From Actinomycetota bacterium (GTDB lineage Bacteria; Actinomycetota; Acidimicrobiia; Acidimicrobiales; AC-9): a DNA stretch of 52,344 bases. Positions 32,716 through 40,603 of this stretch are shown piece after piece. The position numbers and the translations under genes were made by a program. A model generated the notes under the pieces. It saw nothing but the letters and a program-made list of their open reading frames with translations, made no database searches and was not told where the DNA came from. Position 1 is the stretch's first letter; every line of letters begins with the position of its first letter. The stretch covers positions 1 through 52,344 of the forward strand of contig VAWP01000041.1 in the NCBI GenBank assembly GCA_005888295.1, written 5' to 3'.

Positions 32716-34065
32716 TCAGCCGCCGCCGTTCGCCGCCTTGCCCGCCTTGTGATCGCCGCCGCCGCCGCGACCCAGGACTCCGCTCGTCGTCGAGGTCGTC
32801 GACGATGTCGTCGTGCTCGACGAGCTCGTCGTCGTGGGCGATGTGGTCGTGGTCGTCGGTGGCCGCGTCGACGTGGTGGTCGGGGCGAGGGTGGTGCTCG
32901 GCCGCGTCACCGCGGTCGTCGCAGGCACGGTGGTCGTGGTCGTGGTACCGGGCGTCGACCCCCCGTTGCCCCGCAGGGCCACCGCGATGCCGATGGCGGC
33001 CAGCGCGATGAGCACGACGGCAAGCAGAGCGAGGGCTCGCAGACGACGTGCCCGCTGATCGGCCTCGGGCGATGGACCCGGCGGCGCGACCGGCCCCTCG
33101 GCGACCGCGTCATCTCCGACGATCGCAGTGCGCCCGTCCATGAGCTCTGTCGGACCCTGGGTCTGCCTCTCCAGGCGAGCGGTCGCCAGCTCGGTGCCGG
33201 CCGCCGCGGCCGACACGCCGGCCAGGCTCAGCCCGGCCGCGGCGGCCATCTCGGCGGCCGAGGCAAAGCGCTGATCGGGGCGCCGCGCCAAGGCCCGGTC
33301 GATGGCAGTGGACAGCATCGGATCCAGCCCGGGCCGGCGGGACTCGAGGGGCACGACCTCGGGCTGGTCCGGATCGTGCACGAGGGCCGTGGCACTGGGG
33401 AAGGGACGCACTCCCGCCAGGGCTTCGTACAGCACGGCGCCCAGGGACCAGAGGTCCGACCGGGGCGTGGCCGGATGGCCCAGCAGACGCTCCGGTGCGA
33501 GATAGGCGGGCGTCCCGATGACGAGGTTCGTCGCCGTGATGTCGCCCGTCTGGGTGTCCAGGGTGCGCTCGGTCCCCTTGGCGATGCCGAAATCGGCGAC
33601 CTTGGCCGAGCCGTCGCGCGCCCACAGGATGTTGGACGGCTTGACGTCACGGTGCAGGATGCCGGCGGCGTGGGCGGCGGCGAGGGCGCCGAGCACCTCG
33701 GAGGCCAGGCGACGAGTGCCGGGCTCGTCCATGCGTTCCTCTCGGAGACGGTCGGCCAGCGTGGCACCCGGGAGACGCTCCATCACGATGTAGGGCCGTC
33801 CTCCAACCTCGCCGGTATCGAACACCCCCACGACGTTGGGGTGCACCAGGCGAGCAGCGGCGCGGGCCTCGATCTCGAAGCGCCGGCGGAGGCCGGGATC
33901 GCCGCTCAGCTCGGTCCGGAGCAGCTTGATGGCGACCGGCCTCTCGAGCCGCTCGTCCATGGCGTCGAACACCTCGGCCATCCCGCCGCTGCCCAGGGGG
34001 TCGCCCAGCCGGTAGCGACCGGCGACCATCTCCCCCGTCACGGAGCGGTCCCCCAGCGCGTCCAC
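32716..34065 (-). CDS. membrane Ser/Thr protein kinase (Pkn type) with Thr/Ser-rich exterior
   Basis: 449 residues. Kinase domain about 17-285: P-loop GSGGMAEV, Lys47 in VAIK, catalytic HRDVKPSN with Asp140, DFG at 158-160, and GTPAYLAPE. A 55-residue linker leads to a single membrane span at about 342-362. The outer part is a low-complexity Thr/Ser/Pro stretch ending in GVLGRGGGGDHKAGKAANGGG, without PASTA repeats. Typical of actinobacterial Hanks-type kinases that sense the envelope. GTG 34065 is the furthest start; a GTG eight codons on is possible. It lies 108 bp downstream of whiB and 132 bp upstream of the radical SAM gene. Confidence 0.93.
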   Translation of the reverse strand: MDALGDRSVTGEMVAGRYRLGDPLGSGGMAEVFDAMDERLERPVAIKLLRTELSGDPGLRRRFEIEARAAARLVHPNVVGVFDTGEVGGRPYIVMERLPGATLADRLREERMDEPGTRRLASEVLGALAAAHAAGILHRDVKPSNILWARDGSAKVADFGIAKGTERTLDTQTGDITATNLVIGTPAYLAPERLLGHPATPRSDLWSLGAVLYEALAGVRPFPSATALVHDPDQPEVVPLESRRPGLDPMLSTAIDRALARRPDQRFASAAEMAAAAGLSLAGVSAAAAGTELATARLERQTQGPTELMDGRTAIVGDDAVAEGPVAPPGPSPEADQRARRLRALALLAVVLIALAAIGIAVALRGNGGSTPGTTTTTTVPATTAVTRPSTTLAPTTTSTRPPTTTTTSPTTTSSSSTTTSSTTSTTSGVLGRGGGGDHKAGKAANGGG

Positions 34066-34173
34066 GCTCGGTGGTTGCCCCCGGACACGAGCGGCCTCAG
34101 CCGGTCCCGACTCGGGTGGGGTCGGCCGGGCGGCTCGGTGCAGGATCGGGCTCGAGCCCCGTCGACGACCGGC

Positions 34174-34491
34174 TCAGGAGGCGTGACGGAGACGCCGAGC
34201 AGCCCGGCGAGCGCGCCGGATGTCCCGGCGCTCCTCCTCGCTGGTGCCGCCCCAGATCCCGTACTCCTGGTTCGTGCCGAGAGCGAACTCCAGGCACGCG
34301 GCCCGGGCGGCGCACTCCTCGCAGACCGCCTTGGCTGCAGCGATCGCAGCCACGGCCGCACCCGTCACGCCGACCGGGAAGAAGACCTCTGGGTCCACCT
34401 CCCGGCAGGCGGCGTGCTGGCGCCACCGCTCGACGTCCCAAACTGCCCATCGAATCGACTCCACTGGCTCCTCCGGCGTAGCGGCTCTCAT
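34174..34491 (-). CDS. WhiB-family iron-sulfur transcription factor
   Basis: 105-residue Wbl protein, found only in Actinobacteria and their phages. Four cluster cysteines are Cys29 (HAACR), Cys57, Cys60 and Cys66 (AVCEECAARAACLEFAL). The turn GIWGGTSEEERR and a basic C-terminus follow. ATG 34491 was preferred to GTG 34503, which would add four residues. The WhiB1-to-7 subclass cannot be fixed. The 108-bp gap to the kinase leaves co-transcription open. Confidence 0.94.
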   Translation of the reverse strand: MRAATPEEPVESIRWAVWDVERWRQHAACREVDPEVFFPVGVTGAAVAAIAAAKAVCEECAARAACLEFALGTNQEYGIWGGTSEEERRDIRRARRAARRLRHAS

Positions 34492-34607
34492 CCACACCGG
34501 CACCGCCGAACCCCATGTGACTGGCCCCCCGGTTGGGATGCCTCCGGGTCGGGCGCATCGCCCGCTCCGGCCTTCGCACTCTCGTGGTTGCCTGGCTTGT
34601 CACGCTT

Positions 34608-34625
34608 CCGGCTGGCATCAGCCGG
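34608..34625. terminator. 7-bp hairpin downstream of the hydrolase gene, upstream of whiB
   Basis: CCGGCTG and CAGCCGG pair perfectly around a GCAT loop in the 197-bp gap between the minus-strand hydrolase and whiB. It could end the hydrolase transcript or lie in the whiB leader. No U-tract is present. I see nothing else convincing in this gap. Confidence 0.4.
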
Positions 34626-34688
34626 CCACCCCAAGCATCCATGTTCCCATCAAGGCTCCAGATCACGCCTATCTCATCCGGTCGGGCC

Positions 34689-35561
34689 TCATCTGCCGGA
34701 GGCATGGCGCCGGATGATCTCGACGAGGACGCCCGGCGCTTCCTGCGGGACGAGGTGGCCGACCCCGGGGACCCAGACCAGCTCAGCCCCGGGAATCGCG
34801 TCGGCGAGCTCGGCGGTGGCCCGGGCCGGAACCAACCGGTCGCGGCGTCCCGCCACGACCACCGTGGGCACCCGCACCGAGCCCAGGCCGGCCTCGATGG
34901 AGGGCGTCTCGGCCAGCAAGGCCCGTTGCTCGGTCACGAAGCTGCGCCACGTCGACCCACCATCTCGGCGGTCGCCGTCAGGCGAGACGGACGTCTGGGG
35001 GATGGCCCGCAGCCATGCTCCGAGGGCGGGTGGGAGCCGGGTCGATCGCCGCCGCAGGGCCGGCAGCAGCCGCCGCGACAGCTCCCAGCCCGCGAACGTC
35101 AGGGCCTCGCCGAGCCCGGGCAGTCCGAGCACCCTGTCGTACGGCCCGATGCTGCGGCCCGTCCCGACGGAGTCGACCAGGACGAGGGCGCGCACCCGAT
35201 GCCCGTGTCGCAGGGCCATGGCCAGCGCCACACCGCCGCCGAAGCTGTGCCCGACGACGGTCGCCGAGCCGACTCCCTTGTCGTCCAGCAGGCAGTCGAG
35301 GGAGTCGGCGTTGGCCGCCAGGCCCACCGCCGGTCCACCCGTCCGCCCGTACCCCGGCCGATCCGGGACCAGCACCCGATTGCTGGACGCCAGGCCGGCG
35401 GCGACATCGTCCCAGTCCGAGCCCTGTCCCGGCTGGCCATGGAGCAGCAGCGCGACGGGACCCTCGCCGCGGTCGGTGCTCACGACCCGGGGTGGACGCC
35501 AGGTCACCGGACGATGATCTCCGACCCGCGGCGAGGGAGAACGCGTCGGCGGCTCAGACAC
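34689..35561 (-). CDS. alpha/beta hydrolase
   Basis: 290-residue esterase- or haloperoxidase-like hydrolase. LLLHGQPGQGSDW is the oxyanion region, VLVPDRPGYGRTGG follows, and the nucleophile is Ser in VGHSFGGG. The acid is probably Asp in AGRRDRLVP, and the base His in PGVGHLVPQE. A cap region lies at about 130-210. No signal peptide. Substrate unknown. GTG 35561 overlaps the transporter stop by 8 nt, so the two genes are co-expressed. Confidence 0.88.
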   Translation of the reverse strand: MSEPPTRSPSPRVGDHRPVTWRPPRVVSTDRGEGPVALLLHGQPGQGSDWDDVAAGLASSNRVLVPDRPGYGRTGGPAVGLAANADSLDCLLDDKGVGSATVVGHSFGGGVALAMALRHGHRVRALVLVDSVGTGRSIGPYDRVLGLPGLGEALTFAGWELSRRLLPALRRRSTRLPPALGAWLRAIPQTSVSPDGDRRDGGSTWRSFVTEQRALLAETPSIEAGLGSVRVPTVVVAGRRDRLVPARATAELADAIPGAELVWVPGVGHLVPQEAPGVLVEIIRRHASGR

Positions 35562-36423
35562 CGGATACTGTCGTCTCCTCCACTCCGACCATGAGCGGGC
35601 ACCGCGCCACGAGGAAGACGCCCCACGCCATGGCGGCGAGGCCCACGATCTCCAACACGGGCGCGGCCCCGACCGTCGAGATCCGCTCGCCCAGGGTCAG
35701 GGCGCCGATGACCACGCTCACCACCGGGTCAACGACCGTCAGGGTGGGGAGCGACCAGCGCAATGGACCAGCCTGGAACGCGCTCTGCACGACCACCATG
35801 GCTACGACCGCGCAGACGACCAACGCGTACGGCTCCCAGTCGTTGGTCAGTGTGTGGACGACACCGCTGTGGAGCTCCTGGGCCGTGACCTTCGTCAGGG
35901 CCGCGGCCAGGCCGTAGAAGATGCCACCGGCCGCGGCCAGCAGGCCGGCCCTGAGTGCTCCCCCCGTCGAGCGGGACACGGCGACCAACACGGCGATGGG
36001 CGCGAGGGTGCACGCCCCGGTGATGATCCAGGCCAGGTTGCTGGCGCGGTCCTGACCGGGACCAGGAGAGGCGACGACGAGGAAGAGCGCGAGGCCGGCG
36101 ACCGTGGCGGCCGAGCCCAGCCACTCGGACGCGGTGAGACGGCGATGCGTCAGCGCAGCGCCGAACGGCAGGGCGAAGAGGAGTCCGCTCACGAGCAGCG
36201 GCTGGACCAACACCAGGGATCCGCGGTCGAGGGCCACGAACTGGAGGCCGAAGCCGGCGACGTCGGCCAGGATGCCGATGATCCACATCGGCCGGGCGAT
36301 CAGCCCGACGAGCAGGCCCAGTCGCAGCGACCGCTCGGCCGGCGCCTCGCCCGCGGCCCGCTGCTGGAGCACCGAGGCCGTGGCGTAGAGCAGGGCCGCG
36401 CCGAGGGCGGCGAGAACGGGCAT
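35554..36423 (-). CDS. DMT-superfamily (EamA-like) transporter
   Basis: 289 residues with about nine to ten membrane helices. The N-terminal half starts MPVLAALGAALLYATASVLQQRAAG, and FVALDRGSLVLVQPLL resembles the EamA repeat. The second half has the related LPTLTVVDPVVSVVIGALTLGERIS, typical of these transporters. The cargo is unknown. ATG 36423 lies 27 bp from the divergent deacetylase start. Coupled to the downstream hydrolase. Confidence 0.85.
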   Translation of the reverse strand: MPVLAALGAALLYATASVLQQRAAGEAPAERSLRLGLLVGLIARPMWIIGILADVAGFGLQFVALDRGSLVLVQPLLVSGLLFALPFGAALTHRRLTASEWLGSAATVAGLALFLVVASPGPGQDRASNLAWIITGACTLAPIAVLVAVSRSTGGALRAGLLAAAGGIFYGLAAALTKVTAQELHSGVVHTLTNDWEPYALVVCAVVAMVVVQSAFQAGPLRWSLPTLTVVDPVVSVVIGALTLGERISTVGAAPVLEIVGLAAMAWGVFLVARCPLMVGVEETTVSGV

Positions 36424-36450
36424 CGTCTCGCGACGATACGTTGTGCTCGC

Positions 36451-37191
36451 ATGCCGAGGAGACTGCCCGTCCCGTCGGAAATCGTCATCGGCACCGTCGG
36501 TGCCGGCCTGGCCGCGGCCCACGCCGCCCCGGCCCTCGTTCGCCTGGTGCCGTCGGCCCCTCGCCTCCTCCCCCGGCTCCACGGGGTGGGCCGTCCGGAC
36601 CACCTGGCCCTCACCTTCGACGACGGTCCCGACCCACGGTCGACCCCGGCGTTCCTCGAGGCCCTGGCCGGCCTGGGATGGACGGCCACCTTCTTCATGC
36701 TGGGCGCCATGGTTCGTCGGGCTCCCGGGTTGGCGGCCGAGGTGGCGGCGGCCGGCCACGAGATCGGGGTCCACGGCGACGGGCACCGGTCCCACCTGAC
36801 GCGGTCGCCGGGCGCCCTCCTGGGCGACCTCGCCCGCGCCGTCGAGCTGGTCGAAGACGCTACGGGAAGGCGGCCGACCTGGTTCCGCCCGCCGTACGGC
36901 GCCGTCTCCAGCGGGACGGTGCTGGCCGCCCGGCGCCTGGGTCTGCGGCTGGTGTTGTGGACCTCGTGGGGCAGGGACTGGCGGGCCGCCGCCACACCGG
37001 CGACGGTGCTCGCGGACATGCAGCGCGGTCTCTCACCCGGAGCGACCGTCGTCCTCCACGACTCCGACTGCGTCTCGGCACCCGGTGCCTGGCGGGCCGC
37101 GCTCGGTTCCCTCCCGCTGCTGGCCGAGCTGTGCCGGGCGAGAGACTGGAAGGTCGGCCCGCTCGGCGACCATGGCGTCGTCGGGGTCTGA
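36451..37191 (+). CDS. polysaccharide deacetylase (NodB domain), membrane-anchored
   Basis: 246 residues. A hydrophobic N-terminal segment (IVIGTVGAGLAAAHAAPALV) may anchor or export it. NodB motifs are TFDDGPDPRSTP (catalytic base Asp and metal Asp), the metal His pair in GVHGDGHRSHLTR, RPPYGA, and a late LHDSD. Likely removes acetyl groups from peptidoglycan or another envelope glycan. Its 3' end is 17 bp from the convergent glycosyltransferase gene. Confidence 0.9.
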   Translation: MPRRLPVPSEIVIGTVGAGLAAAHAAPALVRLVPSAPRLLPRLHGVGRPDHLALTFDDGPDPRSTPAFLEALAGLGWTATFFMLGAMVRRAPGLAAEVAAAGHEIGVHGDGHRSHLTRSPGALLGDLARAVELVEDATGRRPTWFRPPYGAVSSGTVLAARRLGLRLVLWTSWGRDWRAAATPATVLADMQRGLSPGATVVLHDSDCVSAPGAWRAALGSLPLLAELCRARDWKVGPLGDHGVVGV

Positions 37192-37208
37192 ACCCCGACG
37201 GAACCCGC

Positions 37209-37985
37209 TCAGGGTGCGGCTTGGCCCCGCGTGCCCACGCCCGCCTCCACTCCCGGTAGGCCCGACGGTGGCCGGCGACCGAGGAGCCTGGCCACGCCCC
37301 ACCAGGTGACGAGGGCGAGCGCCTCCACGATGATCCGCATCGACATCTTGGACCGGCCCTCGACACGGTCGACGAACCGGATCGGTACTTCGGTCACGCG
37401 CCCGCCGGCGAGCGCCGCCCGGTGCACCATCTCGATCTGGAACCCGTACCCGTCGGCGCGCACGGCGCCGAGGTCGATGCGGCGGAGGATGTTGGCCGAG
37501 TAGGCCCGATAGCCCGAGGTGAGGTCGGTGACGTCCAGCCTCAGCAACAGCGCGGCGTACACGTTCCCCGCCCGCGAGAGCGCCCGCCGATGGACCCCCC
37601 AGTGGGGCATCGAGCCCCCGGGCACGTAGCGGGAGCCGACCACGACGTCGAGCCCCTGGCCCAGGGGAGCGAGAAGGTCGGGGAGCGCGGCCGGGTCGTG
37701 CTGCAGGTCGCTGTCCATCTCCACGAAGGCGTCGAACCCACGATGCAGGCCCCACGCGAACCCGTCCCGGTAGGCGCTGCCGAGGCCCGCCTTGCCCGGC
37801 CGCCGCAGCACGTCGACCCCCCCGAGCTCCTCACCGACAGCGAGGGCGAGGTCAGCGGTGCCGTCGGGGCTGGCGTCGTCGACGACCAGGACGTGGGCCT
37901 CACTGTCCGCGTCACGAATGCGCCGGAGCACGGTGGCGATGTTCTCGGCCTCCTGGTAGGTCGGAAGGACGACGAGGACCTTCAT
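37209..37985 (-). CDS. polyprenol-phosphate mannose synthase-like glycosyltransferase (GT2)
   Basis: 258 residues, DPM1 family: transfers a sugar from a nucleotide donor to polyprenol phosphate at the inner membrane face. PTYQEAENI, VDDASPDGTAD, RPGKAGLGSAYRDGF, the metal-binding EMDSDLQHDP and TSGYRAYS are all present. The catalytic domain ends with a basic RVEGRSKMS segment; no C-terminal membrane domain like that of Ppm1/Lnt fusions is seen. ATG 37985. Confidence 0.93.
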   Translation of the reverse strand: MKVLVVLPTYQEAENIATVLRRIRDADSEAHVLVVDDASPDGTADLALAVGEELGGVDVLRRPGKAGLGSAYRDGFAWGLHRGFDAFVEMDSDLQHDPAALPDLLAPLGQGLDVVVGSRYVPGGSMPHWGVHRRALSRAGNVYAALLLRLDVTDLTSGYRAYSANILRRIDLGAVRADGYGFQIEMVHRAALAGGRVTEVPIRFVDRVEGRSKMSMRIIVEALALVTWWGVARLLGRRPPSGLPGVEAGVGTRGQAAP

Positions 37986-38116
37986 GGCCGAGCAGCATAC
38001 GGGACGACACCCGGACGTTGGTGACATCACGGGCATGCGTGTCGGCCCCGGAGCGGTGGCGCCATGCGACCATGGACACATGGGACGCGACGGGTGCGGA
38101 TGACCGCCCAGGCCCG

Positions 38117-39358
38117 ATGACGAGCACCGACGACCGGTCGGGCTGGTGGCGCAACGCCCGGCGCCGGGCGGGCAGCAAGAGCCTCCTCTCCCGCTCGGTG
38201 CGGCACGCCGTGACCCTCCTGCTGCTGGGGTTGGTCATCGAGTACCTGGTGCTGCCCCAGCTGGCCGGCGCCGGTCATTCCCTGCACCTCCTCAGCCAGG
38301 TCAACCTGGGCTACGCCGCCGCCGGTGTCCTGCTCGAGGCGGCCGCGCTGCTCGCCTACTCCCAGCTGACCCGGGCCGTCCTCCCCCACGGCTCGCCGTC
38401 CCGGTTCACCATCCTCCGGATCAACATGTCCACGCTGGCCGTGAGCCACGTTCTGCCGGCGGGCACCGCAGGAGGAACGCCCGTGGGCCTGCGCCTCCTC
38501 ACTGAGTCCGGCGTCAGCGGCGCCGACGCCACCTTCGCCGTGGCCACCCAGGGCATCGGCTCCGCCGTCGTGCTCAACGTGCTGCTGTGGATCGCCCTGG
38601 TCATCTCCATCCCGCTGCGCGGGTTCAACCCCCTCTACGGCATCGCCGCGCTGGTGGGCGCCCTGCTGATGGCTGCCGTCGCCGCGCTCGTGCTGCTCTT
38701 CACCCGGGGGGAGGACCGGGCGGCGGACATCCTGCGCTGGGTCGCATCCCGGGTGCCGTTCCTCGACGAGGACACGGTCACGGCCGGTGTCCGCCGGCTC
38801 GCCACGCGCCTGCGCGAACTGTCCCGAGACCGCCGGCTGCTCGGCCGGGCCGTGGGCTGGGCCGCCGCCTTCTGGTTGCTGGACGCCTCGTCGCTGTGGG
38901 TGTTCCTCGCCGCCTTCGGTCACCTGATGACGCCGTACGGCCTGCTCGTGGCCTACGGGCTGGCCAACGTCATGGCCGTGCTTCCCATCACCCCTGGCGG
39001 GCTCGGGGTGGTGGAGGGTGTCCTGGTGCCGACGCTGGTGGGATTCGGCTCGCCCCGCGGCATCGCCATCCTCGGCGTCATCACCTACCGGCTCGTGAAC
39101 TTCTGGCTCCCGATCCCCGTGGGCGCCCTCGCCTACCTCTCGCTGCGCGTCGAGCCCGGCGCGTCACGGCGCCGCCGGGCCCAGGAGCTCGAGGAGCTCG
39201 CCGAGGCCGCCGGGCGCGAGGCGGAGGACCGCCACCAGTGGGCCGTCCGGCACGGTCTGCGCTCGCCCCACAGCCGGGCCGACACCGAGGTCACGGACGA
39301 CCGTCCCGCCGGCACCGAGGCCGGAAAGGCTGCCGAGGGGGACGCCCCCGCCGAATGA
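38117..39358 (+). CDS. UPF0104 / lysylphosphatidylglycerol-synthetase TM family protein
   Basis: 413 residues, about eight membrane helices from residue 30 to 335, and a charged cytoplasmic tail rich in Glu, Ala and Arg. SHVLPAGTAGGTPVGLRLL and LPITPGGLGVVEG are the hallmark loops of the LPG_synthase_TM (MprF flippase-like) family. The catalytic aminoacyl-transfer domain of MprF is absent, so a lipid-flipping or carrier role is inferred. ATG 38117 gives a clean start; ATG 38072 is a 15-residue longer option. Divergent from the polyprenol-sugar synthase, which suits lipid-linked sugar handling. Confidence 0.87.
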   Translation: MTSTDDRSGWWRNARRRAGSKSLLSRSVRHAVTLLLLGLVIEYLVLPQLAGAGHSLHLLSQVNLGYAAAGVLLEAAALLAYSQLTRAVLPHGSPSRFTILRINMSTLAVSHVLPAGTAGGTPVGLRLLTESGVSGADATFAVATQGIGSAVVLNVLLWIALVISIPLRGFNPLYGIAALVGALLMAAVAALVLLFTRGEDRAADILRWVASRVPFLDEDTVTAGVRRLATRLRELSRDRRLLGRAVGWAAAFWLLDASSLWVFLAAFGHLMTPYGLLVAYGLANVMAVLPITPGGLGVVEGVLVPTLVGFGSPRGIAILGVITYRLVNFWLPIPVGALAYLSLRVEPGASRRRRAQELEELAEAAGREAEDRHQWAVRHGLRSPHSRADTEVTDDRPAGTEAGKAAEGDAPAE

Positions 39359-39376
39359 GCGGCGGCCCCGGCGGGC

Positions 39377-40144
39377 TCAGCCGCCTCGGCGATCGCCGCG
39401 TCGCTGGCCCGGCCAGGGCACCTGCTCGGTCCAGCTGGTCGCGGTGTTGGAGCCGGCTCCCGTGGCCGGCGGCGGCGCACCCCCCGCATCCGGTGCCGGT
39501 GCACCCTCGGGCTGGCCACCGCGATCCGGTGCGTCCTGGGGCGGGCGTGCGGGCTGAACCGAGCCCCGCTCGAGGGCCTTGTCCGGGTCGATTCCCTCGA
39601 TCTCGCCCAGGGCGGAATCGATGGCGTCCAGGCGGGCCACGACGTCCTCGGCCGAGCGGTCGGCCCCGCCCAGACCCTTGGCGCTGACCGTGGACCGCAT
39701 GCGCTCGGCCACCTGCTCGACCTTCTTCACCTGGGGCTCGATCTCGGCGTAGAGCCGGCGCCGCAGGGGACGGGGCTGGCGCTCGGCCGCGACGAGGCGG
39801 CGGTCGACCGAGACGGCCAGGTCGAGGAGATCCTGCAGGAGCTCCTGCCACGGGGGCTCCTGGCGCACCCCGCCCCACCGCGTGCTCTCGATCGGCCCGA
39901 TCGAGACCACCGAGCTCGTCGCCAGCACGAGGCGGCGATGCATCACCGCAGCGGGCGACAGGGACCAGCGCCAACGCAGGGGCACGTTCACACCTCGGGC
40001 CCCGGGGGCCAACAGCAGCGGACGCTTGAGCCGGCGAGCGAGGACGAAGCCGGTCACGGCCCCGACCAGCACGGTCACGGCCACGACGAGGGCGATCACC
40101 GCCAGCACGTCGGAAGCCGACACCGCCAGGACGTGAGCAGTCAC
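39377..40144 (-). CDS. membrane-anchored hypothetical protein with Pro/Gly-rich tail
   Basis: 255 residues. One membrane span (about 11-36, VLAVIALVVAVTVLVGAVTGFVL region) is followed by a basic patch and a predicted helical region (about 95-190: LLQDLLDLAVSVDRRLVAAE, EIEPQVKKVEQVAERM). A disordered Pro/Gly/Ala-rich end closes the protein. GTG 40144 lies 9 nt after the NUDIX stop, so it belongs to the polyphosphate-linked operon. No family recognised. Confidence 0.75.
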   Translation of the reverse strand: MTAHVLAVSASDVLAVIALVVAVTVLVGAVTGFVLARRLKRPLLLAPGARGVNVPLRWRWSLSPAAVMHRRLVLATSSVVSIGPIESTRWGGVRQEPPWQELLQDLLDLAVSVDRRLVAAERQPRPLRRRLYAEIEPQVKKVEQVAERMRSTVSAKGLGGADRSAEDVVARLDAIDSALGEIEGIDPDKALERGSVQPARPPQDAPDRGGQPEGAPAPDAGGAPPPATGAGSNTATSWTEQVPWPGQRRGDRRGG

Positions 40145-40153
40145 CTGTCGATC

Positions 40154-40603
40154 CTACGTCCGGGCCCGAACGAGTGTCGCGGCGGTGTCGATCAGCTCGC
40201 GGTCCCGCTCATAGGTCGCCATGGCCTCGGCCTCGTCGACCGTACGCCAGACGACCTGGTCCACCTCGCCGGTGGCGTAGGCGCTCGGCTCCGCGGCCTC
40301 GCCCAGCGGGTGCATCAGCCAGTAGCGCACGACCTTCGGCCGGCCCTTCCGGTCGCGGTACCGGCTGTCCGGGAGGTCCTCGTCCAGACCGCACCGGAGC
40401 CCGGTCTCCTCCTCGACCTCCCGGAGGGCGGCGGCGCGGTGGTCCTCGCCCGGATCGAGCTTGCCCTTGGGCAGCGACCAGTCGCCGTAGCGTGGGCGGT
40501 GGACGAGCACGACCTCGAGCTGATCGCCCTCGCCCCGTCGCCACACGACCCCGCCGGCGGCGAGGACGACCGGCTCGTCGGCCCGAGCGCTCAGGTCAGC
40601 CAC
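40154..40603 (-). CDS. NUDIX hydrolase
   Basis: 149 residues. The Nudix box GKLDPGEDHRAAALREVEEETG matches G-x5-E-x7-REUxEExGU. It is preceded by VVLAAGGVVWRR and LVHRPRYGDWSLPKGK, like MutT/Ap4A- or diphosphoinositol-polyphosphate-type hydrolases of Actinobacteria. GTG 40603 overlaps the CYTH-CHAD stop by 13 nt. Given the ppk-CHAD context, a phosphoanhydride substrate related to polyphosphate is plausible but unproven. Confidence 0.9.
   Translation of the reverse strand: MADLSARADEPVVLAAGGVVWRRGEGDQLEVVLVHRPRYGDWSLPKGKLDPGEDHRAAALREVEEETGLRCGLDEDLPDSRYRDRKGRPKVVRYWLMHPLGEAAEPSAYATGEVDQVVWRTVDEAEAMATYERDRELIDTAATLVRART

Noticed and set aside
32740-32960. GTC/ACC-rich repeat in the kinase 3' end as a DNA repeat element
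   Set aside because: It encodes the Thr/Ser/Pro-rich extracellular tail usual in such kinases; low complexity is at the protein level.
36300-37019. Minus-strand open frames opposite the first polysaccharide deacetylase
   Set aside because: No domain, no ribosome site; NodB motifs are intact on the plus strand.
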